A stretch of 7,441 bases of DNA from an uncultured Phycisphaerae bacterium (GTDB lineage: Bacteria; Planctomycetota; Phycisphaerae; Sedimentisphaerales; Anaerohalosphaeraceae). A model generated the notes under the pieces. The model was not told where the DNA came from and searched no databases. It saw only the letters and a list, made by a program, of their open reading frames with translations. The position numbers were made by a program, and so were the translations under genes. Where the stretch lies: the NCBI GenBank assembly GCA_937920485.1, contig CALETL010000192.1, positions 1-7,441 of the forward strand, given 5' to 3'. Shown here piece after piece: positions 1 to 5,695 of the stretch; positions within the stretch are counted from its first letter, which is position 1, and each line of letters opens with the position of its first letter.

Positions 1-653
1 CACTAAACCAAAAAATCCTCAGCCGCAACGAAGAGTGTGCCCAGAAGAATAAGGCCTTTTTCAAAGATAATAATGTCCTGTGTGTGAATGTGATCTCGTC
101 ACCCGGCTCGGGCAAGACGACCACGATCTCACGCACGATTAAGGATCTGGGCGATAAGATTAGGATCGGTGTCATCGAGGGCGACATCAAGACCGACACC
201 GATGCGCAGAAGATCCGCGACGCCGGCGGTGAGGCGGTCCAGATCGAAACACAGGGCGCGTGTCATTTATCCGCTGAGCAGGTCTATAATGCGATTAAAG
301 CACTTGGTGCCGAAAAGATGGATGTGGTGATCATCGAAAATGTCGGCAATCTGGTCTGTCCGTCTGCTTTTGACCTGGGTGAGGCGCTGCGGGTGATTCT
401 GCTGAGTGTTCCCGAAGGCGATGACAAGCCGATCAAGTATCCCGGCACGTTTGCCGAGGCAGATGTGGTTTTGATCAATAAGATTGACCTGACCGACTAT
501 ATCGATTTTAATCTGGAGCGGGTATTGGCCGATATCCGCGTGGTCAACCCGGATGCGAAGATCTTTCAGGTCTCCGCCACCACCGGTGAAGGCATGGACC
601 AGTGGTATGACTGGCTCATTGACAGAAAGAACAAAACTTTTAGACAGGATTAA
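1..653 (+). CDS. hypB: Hydrogenase nickel incorporation GTPase HypB (5' end outside window)
   Basis: HypB is a cytoplasmic SIMIBI-class GTPase that, with HypA, delivers nickel to the large subunit of [NiFe]-hydrogenase. The reading frame is open from base 3 with no stop before the left edge, so the true start lies outside; 216 residues are visible. GTG at 84 is not a credible start, because the upstream codons read as the usual HypB lead-in (ILSRNEECAQKNKAFF). Counting from base 3, the P-loop SPGSGKT is at 33-39, EGDIKTDTDA follows, then the metal-site pair Cys87-His88, the ENVGNLVCP segment with Cys119, and the NKID guanine-specificity motif at 159-162. These match the conserved Cys-His and Cys metal ligands of HypB. 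Any His-rich nickel-storage N-terminus would be out of view. The last codons (Arg-Gln-Asp-stop) lie in a 9-nt repeat. No hydrogenase or other hyp gene is visible. Confidence 0.95.
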   Translation, partial: LNQKILSRNEECAQKNKAFFKDNNVLCVNVISSPGSGKTTTISRTIKDLGDKIRIGVIEGDIKTDTDAQKIRDAGGEAVQIETQGACHLSAEQVYNAIKALGAEKMDVVIIENVGNLVCPSAFDLGEALRVILLSVPEGDDKPIKYPGTFAEADVVLINKIDLTDYIDFNLERVLADIRVVNPDAKIFQVSATTGEGMDQWYDWLIDRKNKTFRQD

Positions 654-670
654 CAGGATTTACAAGATAA
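644..670 (+). repeat. 9-nt-period tandem array, ACAGGATTW type
   Basis: Three consecutive 9-nt units are present: acaggatta (644-652), acaggattt (653-661) and the degenerate acaagataa (662-670). The hypB stop codon (651-653) spans the first unit junction, so the array overlaps the end of the gene. Similar acaggattaacaggatt strings are, to my recollection, dispersed in several environmental bacterial genomes. Function is unknown. Confidence 0.7.
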
Positions 671-682
671 TTTAAATAATAA

Positions 683-709
683 CTTCATGAGCTTCATGCT
701 CTTCATGGT
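683..709 (+). repeat. 9-nt-period tandem array, CTTCATGNN type
   Basis: Three 9-nt units share the core cttcatg: cttcatgag (683-691), cttcatgct (692-700) and cttcatggt (701-709). The array lies in the 76-bp hypB-lysA gap, 12 bp after a different 9-nt array and 9 bp before the lysA ribosome site. It contains ATG triplets but none with a good Shine-Dalgarno site, so I do not read it as coding. Confidence 0.7.
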
Positions 710-718
710 TAAAAAATT

Positions 719-727
719 GAGAGGAAG
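719..727 (+). promoter_or_regulatory. Ribosome binding site of lysA
   Basis: The purine run gagaggaag ends two bases before the ATG at 730 and contains a good match to the anti-Shine-Dalgarno core (AGAGGA, four-base spacing). It fixes the lysA start and argues against upstream ATGs inside the cttcatg repeats. No clear -10/-35 pair was seen in the gap, so lysA may be read from the hypB transcript. Confidence 0.7.
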
Positions 728-729
728 TT

Positions 730-2007
730 ATGGATTCATTTGTATATAAAAACGGAAAGTTGTTCGCCGAAGGCGTTGACGTAGAAACGATTGCCGCCGA
801 GGTCGGTACGCCGGTGTATATCTACAGCAAGGCGACGTTTCTGGACCATCTGAAAAAGATTCAGACGGCGTATGCCGATATTGATACGACCGTCTGCTAT
901 TCGGTCAAAGCGTGCGGTAATATCAATATTCTCAGAAGTCTGGCCGAAGCGGGCAGCGGATTCGACATCGTCAGCGGCGGCGAACTGTTCCGTGCGCAAC
1001 AAGCCGGGGCCGACATGAGCAAGATCGTCTTTGCCGGTGTGGGTAAGACGGACAAAGAAATCCTCGAAGCCCTGAATGCGGGTATCGGCTATTTCAATAT
1101 CGAATCCGAGCCGGAACTGGAAAACCTGATCGCCCTCTGCAAAAAGCACGGCAAAACCACCAAAGCGGCTCTGCGCGTCAATCCCGATATCAAATACGAT
1201 TCGCACAAGCACATTACCACCGGTGTCAAGGAAACCAAGTTCGGCGTCGATATCGAGCGGGCGATCAAGGTTTACGACCAATACGCGGCCAATGGCGTGG
1301 TCGAAATGTCTGCCATCCACGTGCATCTCGGTTCCGGCGGCAAAACCATTACGCCTTATGTCGAGTATGTCAAAAAAGTCATGCCGCTGGTCGACGCCCT
1401 ACGCAGCAAGGGGCACACGATTGACACCTTGGATCTGGGTGGCGGCTATGGGGCCGACTACGAAAGTGGCACCGTGCCCTCAGCGATTGACTATGCTTCC
1501 GGCATTGTCCCGCTGCTCAAGGCGGCGAATCTCAAGCTCATTCTCGAACCGGGTAAAAGCATCATCGCCAACGCCGGGATCATGCTGACCCGTGTGGTGT
1601 TCAAAAAGACCAGCGGCGAAAAAACATTCGTCATCGTCGATGCCGGCATGAATGACCTGATCCGTCCGTGCCTGTATGAGGCGTTTCACTTTATCTGGCC
1701 CGCACAGGTAGACGAAAGATTTATGCCGCAAAAACGCATGAAAGCCCTTAAGGTTGACGGTGCCGAGGTGGTTGATATTGTCGGTCCGATCTGTGAAGGT
1801 ACTGACTTTTTTGCAAAGAAAAGAGCCATGCCGCCAGTGGCGCGGGACGATCTTGTGGCGGTCTTTACCGCGGGCGCTTACGGCTACACCATGGCCAGCA
1901 ATTACAACGCCCGGCCAATGTGCCCCGAGGTCCTCGTCGATGGTGATCAATACACGGTTATCCGCAAACGCCAGACATATGAAGACCTCGTAGAATTGGA
2001 AAAGTAA
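730..2007 (+). CDS. lysA: Diaminopimelate decarboxylase
   Basis: This is a PLP-dependent fold-type III decarboxylase that converts meso-diaminopimelate to L-lysine and CO2, the last step of lysine synthesis. Its 425 residues are normal for the family. The N-terminal alpha/beta barrel has the PLP lysine in CYSVKA (Lys60), HVHLGS (197-202), the phosphate-binding LDLGGGYG (235-242) and EPGKS (273-277). The C-terminal beta domain has VDAGMNDLIRP (303-313), the active-site GPICEG (352-357, Cys355) and AGAYGY (Tyr384), which contacts the cofactor. The start is set by a strong ribosome site ending at 727. Two deviations from the usual pattern are lysine in EPG[K]S, where arginine is common, and HLGSGG instead of HxGSQ. 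A related carboxynorspermidine or ornithine-type decarboxylase is less likely given the CEGTD motif and VDAGMNDLIRP. It follows hypB by 76 bp on the same strand, with no obvious functional link. Confidence 0.94.
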   Translation: MDSFVYKNGKLFAEGVDVETIAAEVGTPVYIYSKATFLDHLKKIQTAYADIDTTVCYSVKACGNINILRSLAEAGSGFDIVSGGELFRAQQAGADMSKIVFAGVGKTDKEILEALNAGIGYFNIESEPELENLIALCKKHGKTTKAALRVNPDIKYDSHKHITTGVKETKFGVDIERAIKVYDQYAANGVVEMSAIHVHLGSGGKTITPYVEYVKKVMPLVDALRSKGHTIDTLDLGGGYGADYESGTVPSAIDYASGIVPLLKAANLKLILEPGKSIIANAGIMLTRVVFKKTSGEKTFVIVDAGMNDLIRPCLYEAFHFIWPAQVDERFMPQKRMKALKVDGAEVVDIVGPICEGTDFFAKKRAMPPVARDDLVAVFTAGAYGYTMASNYNARPMCPEVLVDGDQYTVIRKRQTYEDLVELEK

Positions 2008-2010
2008 TGT

Positions 2011-2034
2011 ACCGCCGGCATCTTGCCGGCAGGT
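2011..2034 (+). terminator. Hairpin just after lysA, possible terminator
   Basis: A perfect 7-bp stem gccggca/tgccggc (2014-2020 with 2024-2030) has a TCT loop. It is extended by acc/ggt across one bulged A (2031). It begins four bases after the lysA stop. Only a weak tattat follows instead of a T-run, so it is either a poor intrinsic terminator, an mRNA 3'-end stabiliser, or a palindromic repeat unit. Confidence 0.5.
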
Positions 2035-2042
2035 TATTATGA

Positions 2043-2060
2043 ACCACCGAGAACGCCGAG
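2043..2060 (+). repeat. Degenerate 9-nt-period repeat, ACCACCGAG type
   Basis: Two 9-nt units, accaccgag (2043-2051) and aacgccgag (2052-2060), are followed by a decayed third (attaagagt). The same motif recurs at 2958-2984 and, inverted, at 3002-3028. That makes it one of three copies of a family within about 1 kb. Confidence 0.6.
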
Positions 2061-2104
2061 ATTAAGAGTATTAAAATTCCGAAGCTGGAAGATTCGGCCA
2101 CAAT

Positions 2105-2210
2105 AAAAGCCCGACAGGGCTTGAACAATGGTAGCCCCGGGTAAGCAAAACGCAACCCGGGGTAAGGGATGTCCAAAATAAAAATCCGACCCTGTATGGG
2201 TCGAATGTCG
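2105..2210 (+). repeat. Three-hairpin intergenic element
   Basis: Three perfect stems follow one another. AAGCCC/GGGCTT is at 2107-2112 and 2117-2122 with a 4-nt loop. CCCCGGGT/ACCCGGGG is at 2135-2142 and 2155-2162 with a 12-nt A-rich loop. CGACCC/GGGTCG is at 2187-2192 and 2198-2203 with a 5-nt loop. A-rich linkers separate them, and the element stops just before the ribosome site of the 2222 gene. On the minus strand it reads as an open frame containing PYPGLRFAYPGL, which I regard as spurious. This looks like a dispersed structured repeat or an RNA leader. A genome copy count is needed to tell which, and its function is unknown. Confidence 0.55.
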
Positions 2211-2216
2211 AAGGAG
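2211..2216 (+). promoter_or_regulatory. Ribosome binding site of the 2222 gene
   Basis: AAGGAG sits five bases before the ATG at 2222. It is a near-perfect Shine-Dalgarno and decides the start. It begins eight bases after the third stem of the upstream hairpin element, so folding of that element could affect its accessibility. Confidence 0.75.
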
Positions 2217-2221
2217 AGCAA

Positions 2222-2770
2222 ATGGAAGAACAAAAAAAGGAAATCAAGAAAAAATGGAAGTTTTTCTGGATGTTCTTCGGAATCTTTTCATTTTTTATTA
2301 TTGTGTTTCTGTTAATCTATTTAATTGCAATTTGGCAATTCTTTGGAGCTACACCATCTCAATTATCAGATGAGCCGGGTTATATTCCATTTACTAAATC
2401 TTTTCATCAAGTGGTACAACAACGCCTCAAAGCTAAAAAAATAAGGCAATGGATGGCTACTCTTGATGAGCAGAAGTTTGATGGTAAATTAATGCGTGTT
2501 GAATCTTTGCCATTTAAGTTGCCCATTGCAATAAGATGCTTGGAGGAGGACATTCATTACATCACTCTCTTTATGAATCAAGAAGGAAATCGATGCATTG
2601 ATGTCGAATGGGGTGGTCCAGTTGCACATTGGGGAGTCGTTATTGGACCCAAAGAGATGCCAATTCCGCCGACGATCGATGTGAGCTATGACAAAGATGG
2701 ATTTAGAAATATAGGAGAGTACCGCATCAAAGTAGAAGACGGTGCCTATGTCTGGCATGAAATAAAATAA
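2222..2770 (+). CDS. Hypothetical protein with one N-terminal membrane anchor
   Basis: I do not recognise this 182-residue protein. It has a lysine-rich start (MEEQKKEIKKKWK), then one strongly hydrophobic, Phe/Ile-rich segment at about residues 14-39. No cleavage site or lipobox is apparent, so it is probably an uncleaved anchor with the N-terminus inside. The remaining 140 or so residues would lie outside the cytoplasmic membrane. They include an amphipathic basic helix (RLKAKKIRQWM, 68-78), cysteines 106 and 125, and an aromatic/Gly/Pro block (VEWGGPVAHWGVVIGP, 128-143). No catalytic motif is evident. The DNA is visibly AT-richer than its neighbours (12 G/C in 60 bases at 2281-2340, partly due to the hydrophobic segment), with T- and A-ending codons, which hints at recent acquisition or weak selection. 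A strong AAGGAG supports expression. It converges with the rubredoxin gene with no gap. Confidence 0.75.
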   Translation: MEEQKKEIKKKWKFFWMFFGIFSFFIIVFLLIYLIAIWQFFGATPSQLSDEPGYIPFTKSFHQVVQQRLKAKKIRQWMATLDEQKFDGKLMRVESLPFKLPIAIRCLEEDIHYITLFMNQEGNRCIDVEWGGPVAHWGVVIGPKEMPIPPTIDVSYDKDGFRNIGEYRIKVEDGAYVWHEIK

Positions 2771-2932
2771 CTAATCCACCGGATCGAATGATTCTTTGCT
2801 GACGCCGCACATCGGGCAACACCAGCCATCCGGCAGATCTTCAAACGGCGTCCCCGGCGGGATGTCCGCCATCGGGTCGCCTTTTTCCGGATTGTAAATA
2901 TACCCACAACTGAGACAGATATACTTGGTCAT
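2771..2932 (-). CDS. Rubredoxin
   Basis: This 53-residue protein is a complete rubredoxin, a small cytoplasmic electron carrier with one Fe(SCys)4 site. The minus strand reads [15 protein letters not shown] and continues to a tag stop at 2773-2771. The iron ligands are in the two CxxC knuckles YICLSCG (Cys6, Cys9) and WCCPMCG (Cys39, Cys42); Cys38 is an extra cysteine where many rubredoxins have Val or another residue. The conserved Y-x-Y-N/D-P, GDP and [13 protein letters not shown] segments between them are all present, and the length is typical (about 52-54). An AGGA (plus-strand 2937-2940) lies four bases upstream of the ATG after an A-run. Rubredoxins serve oxygen or peroxide reductases and other redox enzymes in anaerobes; no partner gene adjoins. 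The gene lies downstream of the methyltransferase/reductase gene on the same strand, separated by 118 bp containing a large inverted repeat. Confidence 0.95.
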   Translation of the reverse strand: MTKYICLSCGYIYNPEKGDPMADIPPGTPFEDLPDGWCCPMCGVSKESFDPVD

Positions 2933-2955
2933 TTTTTCCTCGTAAAAAATGTTTT

Positions 2956-3030
2956 AAACCACTGAGGACGCTGAGAACACCGATTTTTTTCTAAATAATA
3001 ATTCGGCGGCTTCGGTGTCCTCGGTGGTTA
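2956..3030. repeat. Inverted pair of 9-nt-period arrays forming a long hairpin
   Basis: The left arm has units accactgag, gacgctgag and aacaccgat (2958-2984). The right arm, read on the minus strand, has accaccgag, gacaccgaa and gccgccgaa (3028-3002). The outer 13 bases (2957-2969 with 3017-3029) pair throughout with one G-T wobble. Pairing continues imperfectly inward to a loop at about 2985-3001. On the minus strand the structure follows the methyltransferase/reductase stop and is followed by a T-rich stretch. It could therefore act as a terminator or processing site before the rubredoxin gene. Confidence 0.7.
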
Positions 3031-3050
3031 AATTTTATTCTATGCTGCCG

Positions 3051-4910
3051 TTAAATCTCTTCCGGTTTTATCCTGCCCAGTGCGGCTAGAGCGATTTTCA
3101 CATTACCGAACGGTGCGCTGACGGCAAAGCCCGCGACGTGCGGGGCCAGCGTGGCGATCATCTCATGAGCGATCTCGATGCCGATTTTCCGGCCGTCTTC
3201 CCGGGTTTTTGCTTTGGACATCCGTTTCAGCAGTTCATCCGGCACAGTTACGCCCGGCACTTCATTGGCCATAAACTCGGCATTCTTGTAACTGGTAAAC
3301 GGCCAGATGCCCGCGATGAACGGCAATCCACAATCCTCAACCGCCGCCTCAAAAGTAAAGAACATTTCCGTATCAAACACCGGCTGGGTAATCACGTATT
3401 CAGTGCCCGCTGCGGCCTTTTGCTTAAACCGGTCAATTTCCCGATGCAGCTCCGAGGCTACTGGATTTGCCCCCACACCAATGGTCAGCGACAATTGTTC
3501 CGGAAGTTCATTCTGTGCGATGTCCAGTCCGCGATTCAAATCGTGAACCACCTGCGTCAGCGCCACCGAATCCAGATCGAATACGCCTGTTGCATCCGGA
3601 TACTCGCCCAGCTTCGGCGGATCGCCGGTAATCAGCAGCACATTCCGCAGTCCCATCGCCTGAATCCCCAGCAGATCTGACTGCAAACCGATCAGATTCT
3701 TATCCCGGCAGCAGATATGCAGGATCGTTTCGATTCCGGCTGCCTGTTCAATCTTCAGCGCCGTCACCAGTGGCGACAATCTGGCGCTCGCCCGCGGCCC
3801 GTCCGGGATATTGATCGCGTCAATCCCATGCTTGGCACAAAGCTTTGCGCTGTCGATTACCTTGTCCGCATCCACTCCCCGCGGCGGCGTAAGCTCGATA
3901 CAGGTGATCGGTTTACCCGTTGCCAACTTCTTTCCGAAGCGACTTTTTTCCGTTAGCGGCACAGGTTTCATTCCTGCCGGTTTGACCTTGCTTATACTGA
4001 CAGGGACCGCAGCGGGCTTAACCGCAGTTGCCTTGTCCAGCGCCCGCACGGATTTAACGATTTCGCGTATATGTGCGGGTGTCGTGCCGCAGCAACCACC
4101 GATGATCCGGGCACCGTTCTCATAAAACCGCTTGGCGTACTCGGCCATGTATTCCGGCGTACACATATAAAGCGTGCGTCCCTCGATCCGGCGGGGCAGT
4201 CCCGCATTCGGCTGGATGGAAATCGGCTTGTTGGTGACATTGCGCAGCCGCCGCAATCCCTCGAGCATATCCGACGGCCCCAGCGAACAGTTCAACCCAA
4301 CCGCAACCACTGACTCATGTTCTGCGATTTCGGCAATCGCTTTTTCAATCGGCGTGCCGAAAAATGTTTCAAGCTGCTCGGTGCATGTCATCTGCGCGAC
4401 GATCGGCAGTCCGGTCGCCGCCGCGGCTTTAACCGCAATTACCAGTTCTGTTGCACAGGTAAATGTCTCCAGCAAAAGAAAATCCACGCCCGCATTAGCC
4501 AATGCCTTTGTTTGTTGACCGAAGGCCTCGGTCAGAGAAGCGGTCAATTCTTCATTTGGATTGGGATTGTTTGTTCCCGCAGGGCCGACCGAGCCGGCAA
4601 CCAAAACCGAATTACCCGCGGCCTCTATGGCCAAAGTCGCCGCGGCGGCATTGATCGCTTCGACCTTATCAACCAATCCAAACTGGGCTAGCTTAAAAGC
4701 ATTCGCTCCGAACGTATTGGTTTCGATAAAATCACATCCGGCATCGATATATGCTCTATGAACCGATCCAATCAGCTCCGGTTTTGTCAGATTCAGCTCA
4801 TCAAAGCACGTATTCAGAAATACACCGCTCTCATACAGCATGGTACCCATGGCCCCGTCGCCGATGATAATTTCCTGATTAAGCCGATTTTCCAGATTTA
4901 ATTTTGTCAT
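3051..4910 (-). CDS. Bifunctional homocysteine S-methyltransferase / methylenetetrahydrofolate reductase
   Basis: The 619-residue fusion resembles the YitJ type (about 610 residues). Residues 1-290 are a homocysteine S-methyltransferase barrel with IGDGAMGTML (16-25), FIETNTFGAN (61-70) and the three zinc/thiolate cysteines in GLNCS (Cys208) and GGCCGT (Cys273, Cys274). A Pro/Ala/Lys linker runs from about 292 to 330. Residues 333-612 are a MetF-like FAD barrel (TCIELTPPRG, NIPDGPRASARLS, LLITGDPPKLGEYP, YVITQPVFD). The second domain reduces 5,10-methylene- to 5-methyl-tetrahydrofolate; the first methylates homocysteine to methionine. There is no cobalamin-binding or activation domain, so the methyl donor or a partner is unclear. 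The frame extends to a TTG at 4982, but no ribosome site precedes it and a likely promoter lies inside that extension. The ATG at 4910, which begins MTKLNLENRL, fits family length better. Its Shine-Dalgarno (AAGG, 12 bases upstream) is weak. Confidence 0.9.
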   Translation of the reverse strand: MTKLNLENRLNQEIIIGDGAMGTMLYESGVFLNTCFDELNLTKPELIGSVHRAYIDAGCDFIETNTFGANAFKLAQFGLVDKVEAINAAAATLAIEAAGNSVLVAGSVGPAGTNNPNPNEELTASLTEAFGQQTKALANAGVDFLLLETFTCATELVIAVKAAAATGLPIVAQMTCTEQLETFFGTPIEKAIAEIAEHESVVAVGLNCSLGPSDMLEGLRRLRNVTNKPISIQPNAGLPRRIEGRTLYMCTPEYMAEYAKRFYENGARIIGGCCGTTPAHIREIVKSVRALDKATAVKPAAVPVSISKVKPAGMKPVPLTEKSRFGKKLATGKPITCIELTPPRGVDADKVIDSAKLCAKHGIDAINIPDGPRASARLSPLVTALKIEQAAGIETILHICCRDKNLIGLQSDLLGIQAMGLRNVLLITGDPPKLGEYPDATGVFDLDSVALTQVVHDLNRGLDIAQNELPEQLSLTIGVGANPVASELHREIDRFKQKAAAGTEYVITQPVFDTEMFFTFEAAVEDCGLPFIAGIWPFTSYKNAEFMANEVPGVTVPDELLKRMSKAKTREDGRKIGIEIAHEMIATLAPHVAGFAVSAPFGNVKIALAALGRIKPEEI

Positions 4911-4961
4911 AATGGTAATGGACCTTGCCGCAAAACTGCTATTTTTCGTGAAACTGTACGA

Positions 4962-4989
4962 ATTATCCGCAAAATGAGCCAAAAATCAA
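4962..4989 (-). promoter_or_regulatory. Putative sigma-70-type promoter of the methyltransferase/reductase gene
   Basis: Reading the minus strand, TTGATT (4989-4984) and GATAAT (4967-4962) are separated by 16 bases. They match 4/6 and 5/6 of the TTGACA/TATAAT consensus. The predicted transcript would start near 4955, giving a leader of about 45 bases before the ATG at 4910. That is too short for a SAM riboswitch. Confidence 0.45.
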
Positions 4990-5076
4990 TAAATTGTGAT
5001 AGTTTTTAATGAAATAAGTTTTTATCGGTCGAAAATAGATTAAGCGTGTTCCCTGAGGTTCAATGGTCAAAAGTAC

Positions 5077-5104
5077 TTGCAATCTTGTGACGGATGGCTA
5101 TACT
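5077..5104 (+). promoter_or_regulatory. Putative sigma-70-type promoter of accB-accC
   Basis: TTGCAA (5077-5082) and TATACT (5099-5104) are separated by 16 bases, each a good match to the -35 and -10 consensus. Transcription would begin near 5111, leaving a leader of roughly 67 bases before accB. This is the best promoter match in the divergent 4911-5177 region. Confidence 0.55.
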
Positions 5105-5177
5105 GTTCGCCTAACTCAGGAGAAAATCGACACGTCGTATAGAATTTAAAACCGTACTACAAGCTCGGAAAAAGACT

Positions 5178-5609
5178 ATGGAATTAAAAAAAGTCAAAGA
5201 ACTGATAGATATAATGAAAGAAAATGACCTCGTGGAACTGGAGGTTGCCGATGGTGATTCAAAGATCCATCTCAAGCGCCCCGGCGCCGACGCACCTGTC
5301 ATAACTCAGGTTCCCATGGCCGCTTCTGCGCCTGCCGCTGAAGTTGCCGCCCCGACTGCAAAAGACGATAACCTCATCGAAGTCACTTCGCCAATCGTTG
5401 GGACATTCTATCAGGCGGCAAGTCCCGATGCTGATCCATATACCAAAGTGGGTGATAAGGTCGAAGCCGATACGATTGTCTGTATTGTCGAGGCGATGAA
5501 GGTGATGAACGAGATCAAGGCCGAAGCGACGGGTACCGTTGTTGAGGTCTTTTGCAAAGACGGTCAGGCAATTGAGTTCGGCGAAGTGCTTTTCAAGCTT
5601 CGACCCTGA
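5178..5609 (+). CDS. accB: Acetyl-CoA carboxylase biotin carboxyl carrier protein
   Basis: AccB carries the biotin that shuttles carboxylate from biotin carboxylase to the carboxyltransferase, the committed step of fatty-acid synthesis in the cytoplasm. The 143-residue length is normal. An N-terminal segment (1-36, MELKKVKELIDIMKENDLVELEV) matches the usual AccB amino-terminal region. A flexible Pro/Ala-rich linker (about 37-62) leads to a lipoyl/biotinyl domain (67-143). That domain contains the thumb-like SPIVGTFYQAASPDADPY, characteristic of AccB rather than of other biotin carriers, and the biotinylation motif EAMKVM with target Lys108. The start is supported by a GGAAAA site (5166-5171) six bases before the ATG. 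accC follows after 86 bp on the same strand, the classic accBC order. It is transcribed divergently from the methyltransferase/reductase gene and ends with TGA. Confidence 0.96.
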   Translation: MELKKVKELIDIMKENDLVELEVADGDSKIHLKRPGADAPVITQVPMAASAPAAEVAAPTAKDDNLIEVTSPIVGTFYQAASPDADPYTKVGDKVEADTIVCIVEAMKVMNEIKAEATGTVVEVFCKDGQAIEFGEVLFKLRP

Positions 5610-5695
5610 TAAACGATGTCAATATTCCCCTGTATTCCAATAACTTGAAAATTAGCTGGGCTGATTTTATGTTTTTGATAGTGTAAAGGTATTCT

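Noticed and set aside
84..653. hypB starting at GTG 84
   Set aside because: The frame is open upstream to the window edge and encodes recognisable HypB sequence, and the P-loop would start within six residues of that GTG.
736..1326. 196-codon minus-strand frame opposite lysA
   Set aside because: It is a shadow of lysA, whose PLP motifs and ribosome site are unambiguous.
1958..2233. Minus-strand open frame of 91 codons across the lysA-membrane-protein gap
   Set aside because: It runs through the lysA end, the repeats and the three-hairpin element, has no ribosome site, and its PYPGLRFAYPGL text comes from the hairpin repeat itself.
2956..3030. CRISPR-like repeats
   Set aside because: The units are 9 nt, contiguous, degenerate and partly inverted, with no spacers and no cas genes.
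3138..3680. 180-codon plus-strand frame opposite the methyltransferase/reductase gene
   Set aside because: It has no recognisable domain or ribosome site, and the minus-strand gene carries conserved motifs throughout.
4911..5177. SAM (S-box) or T-box riboswitch ahead of the methyltransferase/reductase gene
   Set aside because: With the predicted promoter only about 45 bases of leader remain, and I see no kink-turn or T-box sequence in either direction of the divergent region.
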